Assembly: GCA_023436615.1 (NCBI GenBank)
Contig: JAEZIO010000037.1
Location: forward strand, 1-64,000
Length of the DNA stretch: 64,000 nucleotides
Source: Pseudomonadota bacterium
Lineage (GTDB): Bacteria; Pseudomonadota; Alphaproteobacteria; Sphingomonadales; Sphingomonadaceae
Direction of reading: 5' to 3'
Shown here: piece by piece, positions 25,836 through 34,433 of the stretch
Layout of the letters: each line of letters opens with the position of its first letter
Position numbering within the stretch: the first letter of the stretch is position 1
Notes under the pieces: generated by a model
What the model was told of the DNA's origin: nothing
The model's database searches: none
The model's input: the letters and a program-made list of their open reading frames with translations, nothing else
Made by a program: the position numbers and the translations under genes

Positions 25836-25920
25836 GAATCTTTGAATCATCGCGAGTCGCAAGCCAAGCGAAAAAGTTAACCTTGAGCCAAAAAAGTGGG
25901 GAAAGCGGCAGTCCGGACTC
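25836..25920 (-). promoter_or_regulatory. GANTC cluster and CtrA half-site upstream of ftsZ
   Basis: GAATC at 25836, GAATC at 25844 and GAGTC at 25854 fall within 23 bases, with another GACTC at 25916. GTTAACC (25876-25882) contains a CtrA half-site. GANTC is the CcrM methylation target read by GcrA in alphaproteobacteria. Start points and binding are not shown by sequence. Confidence 0.45.
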
Positions 25921-25998
25921 ACCCGGCGGCGTTCATCGGCAGTTTAATCGACGCGCGGTAGCGCGCGCTTACGCGCTTCGGCCGCGCCCGCGGCCGTT

Positions 25999-26023
25999 GG
26001 AACACCCCAATCCGGTCCTCGTT
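25999..26023 (+). promoter_or_regulatory. EcfG-type promoter of the lipoprotein gene
   Basis: GGAAC (25999-26003), 16 bases, CGTT (26020-26023), a perfect match to the general stress response consensus. The coding start is 25 bases downstream, with GGAG at a normal distance from it. Confidence 0.75.
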
Positions 26024-26047
26024 GACAATGGGACCACGGAGACTTCG

Positions 26048-26656
26048 ATGACCATTCTTGCAACTACCAAGAGGCTCGCCGGGCCGCTGACAGCGCTGGC
26101 GCTGCTCGCGGGCTGCACCACCGCGACGCCGTACCAGCCGCTCAACGCGACACGCGTCCAGGGCGGCTACGTCAACCAGCAGCTCGACCAGACGCACTGG
26201 CGGGTCGCCTTTTACGGCAATAGCCTGACGTCGCGACCGCAGGTCGAAAATTACCTGCTCTACCGTGCGGCGGAGCTGACCCTGCAGCAAGGCTTCACTT
26301 GCTTCACCGTCGTCAACCAGGGGACCAACCGCCAGACTTCCGTGCGCGTCGATCCGTACGGTCCCGGCGCATACGGTCCGTACGGGCGGTACGGCTACGG
26401 CGGCGGCTATTATCCCGGCTGGTCGCCCTATTGGCGCATGCACGGGCCGTGGGGCTGGCACAGCTACAACCCGTGGGGCGGCGACCCATTCTTCCCGGGT
26501 GGCGGTCGCTACGACATCGATACCATCGACCAGTATCAGGCGATGGCTGACATCGCACTGAGCCGGGGCGCCTGCGCGTCGGCACCGGCGACGTTCAACG
26601 CGGCCCAGGTGGTGCAGAACCTGCGGCCGTACATCGTCTATCCGCGGCCGCGCTAA
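26048..26656 (+). CDS. CC0125/CC1285-like lipoprotein between ftsA and ftsZ
   Basis: A 202-residue envelope lipoprotein. The lipobox LLAGC places the lipidated Cys at about residue 22. A central domain with WRVAFYGNSLTSRPQVENYL and LLYRAAELTLQQGF follows, as in the CC0125/CC1285 family. Then a Gly/Tyr/Pro-rich stretch (about 100-150) and a C-terminal helical part. Function is unknown. It is oriented against the division cluster and interrupts ftsA-ftsZ. It has a perfect EcfG-type promoter, so it is probably stress induced. The ATG at 26048 starts the signal peptide; upstream in-frame starts precede the promoter. Confidence 0.85.
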   Translation: MTILATTKRLAGPLTALALLAGCTTATPYQPLNATRVQGGYVNQQLDQTHWRVAFYGNSLTSRPQVENYLLYRAAELTLQQGFTCFTVVNQGTNRQTSVRVDPYGPGAYGPYGRYGYGGGYYPGWSPYWRMHGPWGWHSYNPWGGDPFFPGGGRYDIDTIDQYQAMADIALSRGACASAPATFNAAQVVQNLRPYIVYPRPR

Positions 26657-26684
26657 GCATAGCGGTCGTCACTAGTGAGGGCGG

Positions 26685-27941
26685 CTAGTAGCCGCCCTTC
26701 ATCGCAGCGATCAGGCGCCCAAGGACTCCCTTGGGCGCCGGTTGCCTGACCAAAGTCCCCAACGCTATATCCCGCAGATCGCCGCTGCGCGACGCGCCGA
26801 GCATCGCAAGGCCCACCAAGGTCGAGAAGGCGGTGCCGCCATGGGCATCGGGAAGTCCGGGGAGGGTTCGCGGCCGTCCTACACGGACCGTGCGGCCGAG
26901 CACCCCCTGCATGTAGTCCGCGATGTTCTTGAGCTCCGCGCCGCCGCCGGTAAGCACGACTGGTCTGCCGACGGGCCCCGCAAAGCCGAGGGCTTTCAGG
27001 GCCTTGTCGATCTCTCCGGTCACTTCTTCGACCCGGTGCCGGATCACCATCATCAGTTGCGCGCGAGTGATCCGCACCGGCTCGCCACTTTCCTCATTGC
27101 CAATCTGGTTGGCGTCGATCAGCTCGTGATTGTCGCGCGGCGAGGTCATCGCCGAACCGTAAAAGCATTTGAGCCGCTCCGCATCGCGGCGGTTGACGCC
27201 GAAAGTGGCTGCAATGTCGTCGCTGATGTCCTTCGCGCCGAGCGGAATCGACCGCAGGCCGACGAGGATACCGCCGTAGTGGAGCGACACGTTGGTCACT
27301 CCGGCCCCGAGCTCGACGAGCGCGACACCAAGCTCGCGCTCCTCGTCGGTCAGGCAAGCCTGCGCGGCCGCAATCGGAGACGCGACGATCGCCTTCACGC
27401 CGAGGTGGGCGGCGCGGATGATGTAGTCGATGTTGCGAAGCGGCGGCGCGTCCGCCGAAATGACGTGGATGTCGACACCGAGGCGGTTGGCGTGAAGGCC
27501 GATCGGCTGCTGGACCTCCTGCGCTCCGTCGATCGTGTAGAGCGCCGGGTGCGCGTGCAGCACGACCTTCCCGCCGCGATCGATCGCTGCACGCCCGGCG
27601 GACAGCAGCTGCTCGATGTCGGAATGCTCGATCTGGTGACCGCCGAGCTCGACCTCGACGTTCGCGACATCGCTGATGAGACCGCCGGCGCCATAGCTCG
27701 CCCAGACGTCGTCGATCGTTACGCCCGACATGCGCTCGGCAAGCTCGACCGCCTCGCGCACTGCGAACTCGCTGGCTTCGATATCGGTAATGTAGCCGCG
27801 CTTGACGCCGCGGCTCTCGCGCTGGCCGGTGCCGAGGACTCGAATCCCGTCGTCGCCGTCCCTCACGGCGATAAGCGCGCTGACTTTGGACGAGCCGATG
27901 TCGAGCGCGGCGATCAGCGGCTGATCGGTCGTTGGAGCCAA
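26685..27941 (-). CDS. ftsA: cell division protein FtsA
   Basis: A 418-residue actin-fold protein that anchors FtsZ to the membrane. The phosphate-1 motif LIAALDIGSSKVSALIA is at the N-terminus, with the adenosine-site VVLTGGGAELKN near residue 330. The C-terminal amphipathic membrane-targeting helix is GVLGRLIAAMKGGY. The start is a TTG at 27941, 5 bases after the ftsQ stop; no nearer ATG or GTG precedes the fold. It ends 28 bases from the convergent lipoprotein gene. Confidence 0.96.
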   Translation of the reverse strand: MAPTTDQPLIAALDIGSSKVSALIAVRDGDDGIRVLGTGQRESRGVKRGYITDIEASEFAVREAVELAERMSGVTIDDVWASYGAGGLISDVANVEVELGGHQIEHSDIEQLLSAGRAAIDRGGKVVLHAHPALYTIDGAQEVQQPIGLHANRLGVDIHVISADAPPLRNIDYIIRAAHLGVKAIVASPIAAAQACLTDEERELGVALVELGAGVTNVSLHYGGILVGLRSIPLGAKDISDDIAATFGVNRRDAERLKCFYGSAMTSPRDNHELIDANQIGNEESGEPVRITRAQLMMVIRHRVEEVTGEIDKALKALGFAGPVGRPVVLTGGGAELKNIADYMQGVLGRTVRVGRPRTLPGLPDAHGGTAFSTLVGLAMLGASRSGDLRDIALGTLVRQPAPKGVLGRLIAAMKGGY

Positions 27942-27946
27942 GTCGC

Positions 27947-28819
27947 CTAGCCCTGCGTGATCGCGGGGCCGGGTTCGGCGGGCGCGCGCGGCAAGCGCAC
28001 GACCATCTTGCCGGGCAGCCTCAGATCGATCCGGACGAGGCCGCGGCCAAGCAGTCCCGTCGATTTGTCCAGCTCGGCGAACTTGGCGAGCGCCGTGCGC
28101 GCGGCCTTCTGCCCCTCCGGGAGCGCGATGATCTCGCCCGTCTGAAGATTGAGATCCCAGCGCCGGCCTCCCACCCAGGCGGCAGAAACCAGCTGAGGCT
28201 TGAGCGTGGGCGCAACCTTGAGAAGCTCGTTCAGCTCGCGCTCGCGGTGGTTCGCCCCGGGCCCGATCAGGAGCGGCAGGTCGGGCATCTGGGTGACCGG
28301 CACGCGGTCGATGACCACCCCTTCGGAGTCGATCAGGGCCAGCCGATCTCGATCCTGCCACAGGGCCGTCGGCTGGCGCTCGACGATGTCGACCACCAGC
28401 GTGTCGGGGAGGCGGCGGGAAACGCGAGCATCCTTCACCCAGCCGAAGCGAAGCAGCTGGTCGCGGATCCCGTCGACGTCCACGAGCGGCATCGCCCGCG
28501 TCCTTTGGTCGAGCGCGATGCGATAGACGGGCGCGCTGTCCATGTGGCGAATCCCGACGACGTCGACGCGCTTCACGGTGAAGCCCGCGCGCCCGATCGC
28601 CTCACCGGCAGCCGTCATCACCCGCGCCGGCACATCAAGCGCGACGAGCACCACCGCCGCGATCAGCGCAAGAAACAGGCCGAAGGCGATGCCGGCCCAG
28701 CGGTTGAGCCGGGCCTGGTCCACCGGGAGCCGCTTCGCCACTCTTTTCGGCACCGTCACTCGCGCAGCGGACTTGCGGGACTTGGCCGGCGCGCCCCGCC
28801 GGACGCGGGCCGCTGTCAT
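27947..28819 (-). CDS. ftsQ: cell division protein FtsQ
   Basis: A 290-residue bitopic divisome scaffold. A basic cytoplasmic tail (about 40 residues rich in Arg/Lys/Ala) precedes a TM helix (about 42-64) and a periplasmic POTRA domain (FTVKRVDVVGIRHMD onward) plus the beta domain. Start ATG at 28819 overlaps the ddl stop (ATGA). It lies in the usual ddl-ftsQ-ftsA order. Confidence 0.94.
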   Translation of the reverse strand: MTAARVRRGAPAKSRKSAARVTVPKRVAKRLPVDQARLNRWAGIAFGLFLALIAAVVLVALDVPARVMTAAGEAIGRAGFTVKRVDVVGIRHMDSAPVYRIALDQRTRAMPLVDVDGIRDQLLRFGWVKDARVSRRLPDTLVVDIVERQPTALWQDRDRLALIDSEGVVIDRVPVTQMPDLPLLIGPGANHRERELNELLKVAPTLKPQLVSAAWVGGRRWDLNLQTGEIIALPEGQKAARTALAKFAELDKSTGLLGRGLVRIDLRLPGKMVVRLPRAPAEPGPAITQG

Positions 28820-29742
28820 TTCAGCGCCTCGGCGATCAGGGTTTCGACGAGCTCGGCGTAGCCGGTGCCGCGCTGCTTGGCCTGCTCCGGAACCAGGCTG
28901 AGCGGAGTCATGCCCGGTTGCGTGTTCACCTCGAGCAGATAGACTCCCGCCTCGCCGCGCTCGTCGTCCCATCGGAAGTCAGAACGGGACGCGCCTTCGC
29001 AGCCGAGCAGGCGATGCGCTTTCAGCGCCATGTCCATCATGGACCGCGCGATCTCGTCGGGTATCTGCGCCGGGCAGACATGCTCGGTCAGCCCGTCGGT
29101 ATATTTCGCGTCATAATCGTAAAAGCCTGCGACCGGCTTCAGCTCGGTGACTCCGAGCGCCTGGTCGCCGAGCACTGCAACCGTAAGCTCGCGCCCGCGC
29201 ACGAACGGCTCGGCCAGCAGCCGCTCGAAATGGTGCCACGGCCCCTCGACGTCGCGGCCGATCGGCGATCCGTAATTGCCGTCGGCTGTGACGATGGCGA
29301 CGCCGACGGACGAACCCTCGTTGACGGGTTTCAGCACATACGGACGCGCCATCGGGTCCTTGTCGAACAGCGTCTTGCTGTCGACGATGCGCCCTTCGGG
29401 CATCCGGATCCCGTGCGGCACAAGGACCATCTTGGTCAGCTCTTTGTCGATGGCGATGACCGAGGTCTCGAGCCCGCTGTGGGTGTATCGGAGGCCCATG
29501 AGGTCCATCATGCCCTGCACGCTTCCGTCCTCGCCCGGGGTGCCGTGAAGCGCATTGAAGACGACGTCGGGCTTCAGCTCGGCGAGGCGCAGCGCGACGT
29601 CGTGGCCCATGTCCAGCTCGCTGACACGCGACCAGCCGTTTCCGCGCAGCGCTTCGGCAACACCGCCGCCGCTCATCAGCGACACTTCGCGCTCGGCCGA
29701 CCAGCCGCCCATCAGCACGACGACATGGAGGTCGCGGTTCAC
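28816..29742 (-). CDS. ddl: D-alanine--D-alanine ligase
   Basis: A 308-residue ATP-grasp ligase that makes D-Ala-D-Ala for the peptidoglycan stem peptide. Key stretches: MGGWSAEREVSLMSG (N-terminal substrate loop), YVLKPVNEGSSVGV (ATP-binding Lys and serine loop) and YLLEVNTQPGMTPLSL (metal and catalytic C-terminus). The start is GTG at 29742, overlapping the murB stop (GTGA). It is coupled to ftsQ downstream. Confidence 0.96.
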   Translation of the reverse strand: MNRDLHVVVLMGGWSAEREVSLMSGGGVAEALRGNGWSRVSELDMGHDVALRLAELKPDVVFNALHGTPGEDGSVQGMMDLMGLRYTHSGLETSVIAIDKELTKMVLVPHGIRMPEGRIVDSKTLFDKDPMARPYVLKPVNEGSSVGVAIVTADGNYGSPIGRDVEGPWHHFERLLAEPFVRGRELTVAVLGDQALGVTELKPVAGFYDYDAKYTDGLTEHVCPAQIPDEIARSMMDMALKAHRLLGCEGASRSDFRWDDERGEAGVYLLEVNTQPGMTPLSLVPEQAKQRGTGYAELVETLIAEALK

Positions 29743-30644
29743 TCGTAACTCCCGATACGCTGGATTTCCCATTCGAGCAGGATGTTCGTCTTTTCCATCA
29801 CGCGGCGGCGCACTTCCTCACCCAGATCCTCTATTTCGGCGCTCGTCGCGTTGCCTAGGTTGAGCAGGAAGTTGCAATGCTTTTCCGAAACTTGCGCGTC
29901 GCCGATCGTGAGACCCCTGCAGCCGGCGGAATCAATCAGCGCCCACGCTTTGTGCCCGGCCGGGTTCTTGAAGGTCGAGCCTCCGGTGCGGCTGCGAAGC
30001 GGCTGCGACGCTTCACGCTCGGCGGCGATGCGATCCATCTCCGACCCGATCGCTTCCGGGTCGCCGGGTACCCCTTCGAACAGCGCTTCGACGACGACCG
30101 CTCCCGCCGGCACGTCGCTGTGGCGATAGGAGTAACGGAGCTTGTCGGGCGGCCAGGTTTCGATCGTCCCGTCGCGGTGGATCAGCCGCGCTTCGATGAG
30201 GATGTCCTTGACCTCGCGGCCGTAAGCGCCCGCGTTCATCTTCACGGCGCCGCCGACGGTACCCGGAATTCCGCGGAGGAACTCGAGCCCCGCGATGCCG
30301 GCGTCTCGAGCCGCGGATGCGACCGTGATCCCCATCGCGGCGCCGCCGGCGCGGACGCGGTTTTCCGCCTCTATGCTCACCCTGGCGAAGCTCTTCGGAA
30401 GCCGCACGACCACGCCCTCGACGCCGCCATCGCGCACGATGAGGTTCGATCCGACGCCGATCGGGGTCACTGGGACGTCCCGATCGAGCGAATTCAGGAA
30501 GCGCGAAAGGTCCGCCTCATCCCTGGGCCGAACGAGCCACTCGGCCGGCCCGCCCGTGCGAAACCAGATGAAGTCGGACAGGCTTCCGCGAGGCTCGATA
30601 GTGCCTTCGAGCCTAGGTAGCGCCATTTCATCGGCGCGGCTCAT
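29739..30644 (-). CDS. murB: UDP-N-acetylenolpyruvoylglucosamine reductase
   Basis: A 301-residue FAD enzyme that reduces enolpyruvyl-UDP-GlcNAc to UDP-MurNAc. FAD-site motifs are VGSNLIVRDGG and GIPGTVGGAVKMNAGAYG. The proton-donor Ser is in GGSTFKNPAG and the catalytic Glu in LLEWEIQRIG. Start ATG at 30644 overlaps the murC stop and has GGGGAAG upstream. Confidence 0.97.
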   Translation of the reverse strand: MSRADEMALPRLEGTIEPRGSLSDFIWFRTGGPAEWLVRPRDEADLSRFLNSLDRDVPVTPIGVGSNLIVRDGGVEGVVVRLPKSFARVSIEAENRVRAGGAAMGITVASAARDAGIAGLEFLRGIPGTVGGAVKMNAGAYGREVKDILIEARLIHRDGTIETWPPDKLRYSYRHSDVPAGAVVVEALFEGVPGDPEAIGSEMDRIAAEREASQPLRSRTGGSTFKNPAGHKAWALIDSAGCRGLTIGDAQVSEKHCNFLLNLGNATSAEIEDLGEEVRRRVMEKTNILLEWEIQRIGSYE

Positions 30645-32053
30645 TTCTTCCCCCTCGCAGCACACACGCCGTCGGCGATCGCCGCGGCCCACTTGGTGAT
30701 GTCGCCCGCCCCCATGCAGATGATGAGATCGTCTTCCGCGGCGAGGTCGCGAAGTGCCTGGCAAAGCTCGGTGAGGTCAGAGACGCCTTTCACCATCCGG
30801 TGGCCGTGCGCGCGAATGCCCTCCACCAGCGCGTCCGAATCCGCCCCTTCGATCGGCTCCTCGCCTGCCGGGTAAACGGGGACGACGAACACCACGTCGG
30901 CGTCGTTGAAGGCGCTCTGGAAGTCCGCCATCAGCGAGTTGAGCCGCGAATAACGATGCGGCTGCATCACCGCGATCACCCGCCCTTGCGTCGTCTCCCG
31001 GGCAGCGGCCAGCACGGCGCGGATCTCCACCGGATGGTGCGCATAATCGTCGATCACCGTGGCGCCGTCGACCTCTCCCACCTTCGTGAAGCGGCGCTTG
31101 ACCCCCTCGAACCGCTCGAACCCGGTGACGATCGTGTCATCGCTGATGCCCAGCTCGATCGCCACGGCGACGGCCGCGAGCGCGTTCTGCACGTTATGCT
31201 TGCCCGGCATGGGGACGAGGATACCGGGAATCGTCCGTCGCTCGCCGTCGCGCTCGAACACCACGGCGTCGAAGCGGCTGCCGATGCCGTCGGGCTCGAC
31301 ATTCTCGGCGCGAAGGTCGGCGACGGCCGAGAATCCGTAGGTGACGATCCGCCGGTCCTGGATGCGGCTGAGGATGCTCTGCACTTCCGGGTGATCGACG
31401 CACAGCACGGCGAGCCCGTAGAAAGGCACGTTCTCGATGAACTCGCAGTAGGCGCGCTTCACCTCCTCGAAGGTGCCCCAATGTTCAAGATGCTCGGGAT
31501 CGATGTTGGTGACGACGGCAATGGTCCCGTCGAGCCTAAGGAAGCTGCCGTCGCTCTCGTCGGCTTCGACCACCATCCAGTCGCTCTTCCCGAGCCGGGC
31601 GTTCGAACCGTAGCGGTTGATGATCCCGCCGTTGATGACCGTCGGGTCCATCCCGCCGGCATCGAGCATGGCCGCGATCATCGATGTCGTGGTGGTCTTG
31701 CCGTGCGTGCCCGCAACCGCGATCGTCTTTTGCATCCGCATCAGCTCGGCGAGCATCTCGGACCGCTTGACGATCGGCAGCCGAAGCTCTGACGCTGCCT
31801 CGATTTCCGGATTGCCGCGCGGAACGGCGCTCGAGCAGACGACCACGGCAGCGTCGCCGACATTCTCGGCGCTGTGGCCGATCGTGACAGGGATTCCGGC
31901 CTTGCGAAGCTTCTCGACAACGTAGCTGTCCGACTGGTCAGAGCCTTGGACGGTGTAGCCGAGCTGGTGCATCACCTCGGCAATTCCGGACATGCCGATT
32001 CCGCCGATGCCGACGAAATGGATCGTTCCGATGTCTGTGCCCAGCGCCTTCAC
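30641..32053 (-). CDS. murC: UDP-N-acetylmuramate--L-alanine ligase
   Basis: A 470-residue Mur ligase that adds L-Ala to UDP-MurNAc. The Rossmann motif is HFVGIGGIGMSGIA, the P-loop AGTHGKTTTTSM, and the Mur-ligase metal and ADP-site regions are VVEADESDGSF and DDYAHHPVEI. The start is GTG at 32053, overlapping the murG stop in GTGA. No anomalies. Confidence 0.97.
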   Translation of the reverse strand: MKALGTDIGTIHFVGIGGIGMSGIAEVMHQLGYTVQGSDQSDSYVVEKLRKAGIPVTIGHSAENVGDAAVVVCSSAVPRGNPEIEAASELRLPIVKRSEMLAELMRMQKTIAVAGTHGKTTTTSMIAAMLDAGGMDPTVINGGIINRYGSNARLGKSDWMVVEADESDGSFLRLDGTIAVVTNIDPEHLEHWGTFEEVKRAYCEFIENVPFYGLAVLCVDHPEVQSILSRIQDRRIVTYGFSAVADLRAENVEPDGIGSRFDAVVFERDGERRTIPGILVPMPGKHNVQNALAAVAVAIELGISDDTIVTGFERFEGVKRRFTKVGEVDGATVIDDYAHHPVEIRAVLAAARETTQGRVIAVMQPHRYSRLNSLMADFQSAFNDADVVFVVPVYPAGEEPIEGADSDALVEGIRAHGHRMVKGVSDLTELCQALRDLAAEDDLIICMGAGDITKWAAAIADGVCAARGKK

Positions 32054-33210
32054 GCGGGAACCCCTGTTCCTGCGTATGCCGCACGTGGGCGCGGCGCGAG
32101 CGCCGGCCCGACTTCGATAGGGGCGAAGCCGCCTCCCACACGCTCGACGAGGTCGGCAAGATCGCGGGAGGCATGCGGCCGGCCGACGGACAGCGACCGC
32201 GCGGCGGCATTGGCGAGCCCGTTCGGATCGCCTGCGACCGCCTCGATCTGGCGGGCAAGCGCCTCGGGTGTGAATTCACCCTGGGCGATGGCGCGCGCCC
32301 CACCTGCCTCCGTCATCTCGCGCGCGTTCGCTGTCTGGTGATCATCGGTCGCCGCGCCGAAGGGGATGAGGATCGCGGGCCGCCCGGCGGCAGTCAGTTC
32401 GGCAATCGTGGAAGCGCCTGCGCGGCCGATCACCAGATGGGCGTCCGCGAGCTTCTGCGGCATGTCGAGGATATAGGTCATAAGCTCCGCTGGAATGCCG
32501 AGCTCCGCATAACGCTCCCGGATTTCATCGATGTCGTCTGGCCGGCATTGCTGGACGACCTGCAAGCGTCGCCGGAGCGACGGTTCCAGCATGCCGAGGC
32601 CGGCCGGGACGACGCGACCGAGGATGGTCGCGCCCTGACTGCCGCCGGTGACGAGAATCTTCAGCGGAGCTGTCTCGTCGAACGCGGGAAACGGCATTTC
32701 GCCGATCTTGGCGATCGCGTCGCGGACCGGATTGCCTACCAGGACGACCTTGTCCTCGTAGGATGGCTTGAGCCGGTCGATCTGCGGAAAAGCCGTGCCG
32801 ATCGCCGTCGCCTGCGCCGCGAGGAGGCGGTTGACCCGCCCGAGCACGGCGTTCTGCTCGTGAAGCACCGTGGGAATGCGCATCGCGCTCGCGGCGAGAA
32901 GCGCCGGAAACGCGGGATAGCCACCGAAACCGACGACAACCTCCGGCGGGTGATCGCGATAGATCCGTTTCGCTTCGGCACGGCCGGAGAGGATCGCGAG
33001 CGCGGCACGAGCCCAGGCTATCGGATTGCCGCCCAGTTGGCGGGCGGCGAGCACGTGCACCGGAATCTTGTCGAAGAGCCCGGGGATCTTCGCTCCGCGA
33101 GGATCGGTGATCACGAGCACGCCATGGCCGCGACCGGTCAGTTCCGCAGCCAGCGCATGTGCCGGAACCATGTGGCCGCCGGTGCCGCCGGCAGCGAGGA
33201 CGAAGTTCAT
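32050..33210 (-). CDS. murG: UDP-GlcNAc lipid I transferase MurG
   Basis: A 386-residue GT28 glycosyltransferase that converts lipid I to lipid II on the cytoplasmic face. The N-terminal glycine loop AAGGTGGHMVPA, a second loop TGGSQGATILG and the donor-binding VIGRAGASTIAELT are present. Start ATG at 33210 overlaps the ftsW stop. The C-terminal about 20 residues are Pro/Ala/Arg-rich and look dispensable. Confidence 0.97.
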   Translation of the reverse strand: MNFVLAAGGTGGHMVPAHALAAELTGRGHGVLVITDPRGAKIPGLFDKIPVHVLAARQLGGNPIAWARAALAILSGRAEAKRIYRDHPPEVVVGFGGYPAFPALLAASAMRIPTVLHEQNAVLGRVNRLLAAQATAIGTAFPQIDRLKPSYEDKVVLVGNPVRDAIAKIGEMPFPAFDETAPLKILVTGGSQGATILGRVVPAGLGMLEPSLRRRLQVVQQCRPDDIDEIRERYAELGIPAELMTYILDMPQKLADAHLVIGRAGASTIAELTAAGRPAILIPFGAATDDHQTANAREMTEAGGARAIAQGEFTPEALARQIEAVAGDPNGLANAAARSLSVGRPHASRDLADLVERVGGGFAPIEVGPALAPRPRAAYAGTGVPA

Positions 33211-34433
33211 GCCGCCTGGCTCTCGCTCTCTCCGCTCCATTTCACCACATAGGGCGAGCGGGTCAGATACGGATTGCGGCGGGTGAATGCGAGCAGCAAT
33301 CCCATGCCGATCGACAGCGCCAGCATCGAGCTTCCGCCGTAGCTGATGAACGGCAGCGTCATCCCCTTCGACGGGGCGATCTGCACGTTCACCGCCATGT
33401 TGATCAGCGCCTGCAGCCCGAACTCGATGACGAGGCCGGCACCGGCAAGGATCGCGAACGGCGAATCCTCATCGAGCAATTTGACCAGCACGCGCGCAAC
33501 GATCGTGAGATAAAGGAAGGCGATCGCAAGGCACGCGATCAGCCCGAACTCCTCGCCGATGACCGAAAAGATGTAATCGGTTTGCGGCTCGGGAAGCCCG
33601 AACTTCCGGGTCCCGGCCCCCGGCCCCATTCCGAAGAGGCCGCCCGCCGTCAGCGTGCGCATCGCATTGTCCGTCTGGAACGTGTCGCCCTCGCCGAACA
33701 GGAAAGCGTCGATGCGGACCGTCGCGACATCGTAGAAGAAGTAAGCGAGAACGATGCCGACGATGCCAGCCGCGCCGATCATCCCGAGCATGCGGAGCGA
33801 AACGCCGGCCAGCGCCAGCAAGGCCACCCAGACCGCGACGAAGATGATCGTCGAGCCGAAGTCCGGCTGCTTCATAAGGAGAAAAGCTACGGCGCCGGTC
33901 AGCGCTGCCGACAGCAAATAGACCGGCAGCGACTTGTCGGATTCGCGAAGACTTAGCAGCCATGCGAGCGCGACCACGAAGAAGGGCTTGAGGAATTCCG
34001 ACGGCTGCAACTGCCCCACGGGTAGCTCGATCCACCGCCGCGCGCCGTTCACTTCGGGGCCGATCAGCGGCACGAAGATCAGGAGCGTAAAGAAGAAGGC
34101 TGCGCCGAACAGCGAGAACCGCCGGGCGCGCTCCCGCGAGAGCATCGAGATTCCGATCATCACCGGAACGCTGAGCACGATCCACGCCAGCTGCCGGTAG
34201 AAATAATAGAGCTCGGGGACTTTGACGCTTCCGCCCGAATAGCGGACCGCCGCCGCCGGCGACGCGGCGGCGACCGCGATCAGCCCGATGCCGATCAGCA
34301 CCGCGATCAGGAGCAGCAACACGCGGTCGATTTCCCAGAACCAGCGGGCGGCGGTGGACTGGTCGGATCGCCCGTATCGATTGGCATCGACGGATATCTT
34401 TGCCTTGAGCTTGTCCGAAATCAGCTTCGTCAT
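33207..34433 (-). CDS. ftsW: SEDS lipid II polymerase FtsW
   Basis: A 408-residue multispan SEDS protein that polymerises septal peptidoglycan together with FtsI. About ten TM helices are visible. Typical motifs: VNGARRWIELPVGQLQPSEF, FSVIGEEFGLI and LPFISYGGSSM. The cytoplasmic N-terminus is about 40 residues. Start ATG at 34433 overlaps the murD stop (ATGA). Confidence 0.97.
   Translation of the reverse strand: MTKLISDKLKAKISVDANRYGRSDQSTAARWFWEIDRVLLLLIAVLIGIGLIAVAAASPAAAVRYSGGSVKVPELYYFYRQLAWIVLSVPVMIGISMLSRERARRFSLFGAAFFFTLLIFVPLIGPEVNGARRWIELPVGQLQPSEFLKPFFVVALAWLLSLRESDKSLPVYLLSAALTGAVAFLLMKQPDFGSTIIFVAVWVALLALAGVSLRMLGMIGAAGIVGIVLAYFFYDVATVRIDAFLFGEGDTFQTDNAMRTLTAGGLFGMGPGAGTRKFGLPEPQTDYIFSVIGEEFGLIACLAIAFLYLTIVARVLVKLLDEDSPFAILAGAGLVIEFGLQALINMAVNVQIAPSKGMTLPFISYGGSSMLALSIGMGLLLAFTRRNPYLTRSPYVVKWSGESESQAA

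Noticed and set aside
26678..26698. AGGGCGGC...GCCGCCCT hairpin at the lipoprotein/ftsA convergence
   Set aside because: Stem is good but no T-run follows on either strand and it overlaps the ftsA stop, so it is not called a terminator.
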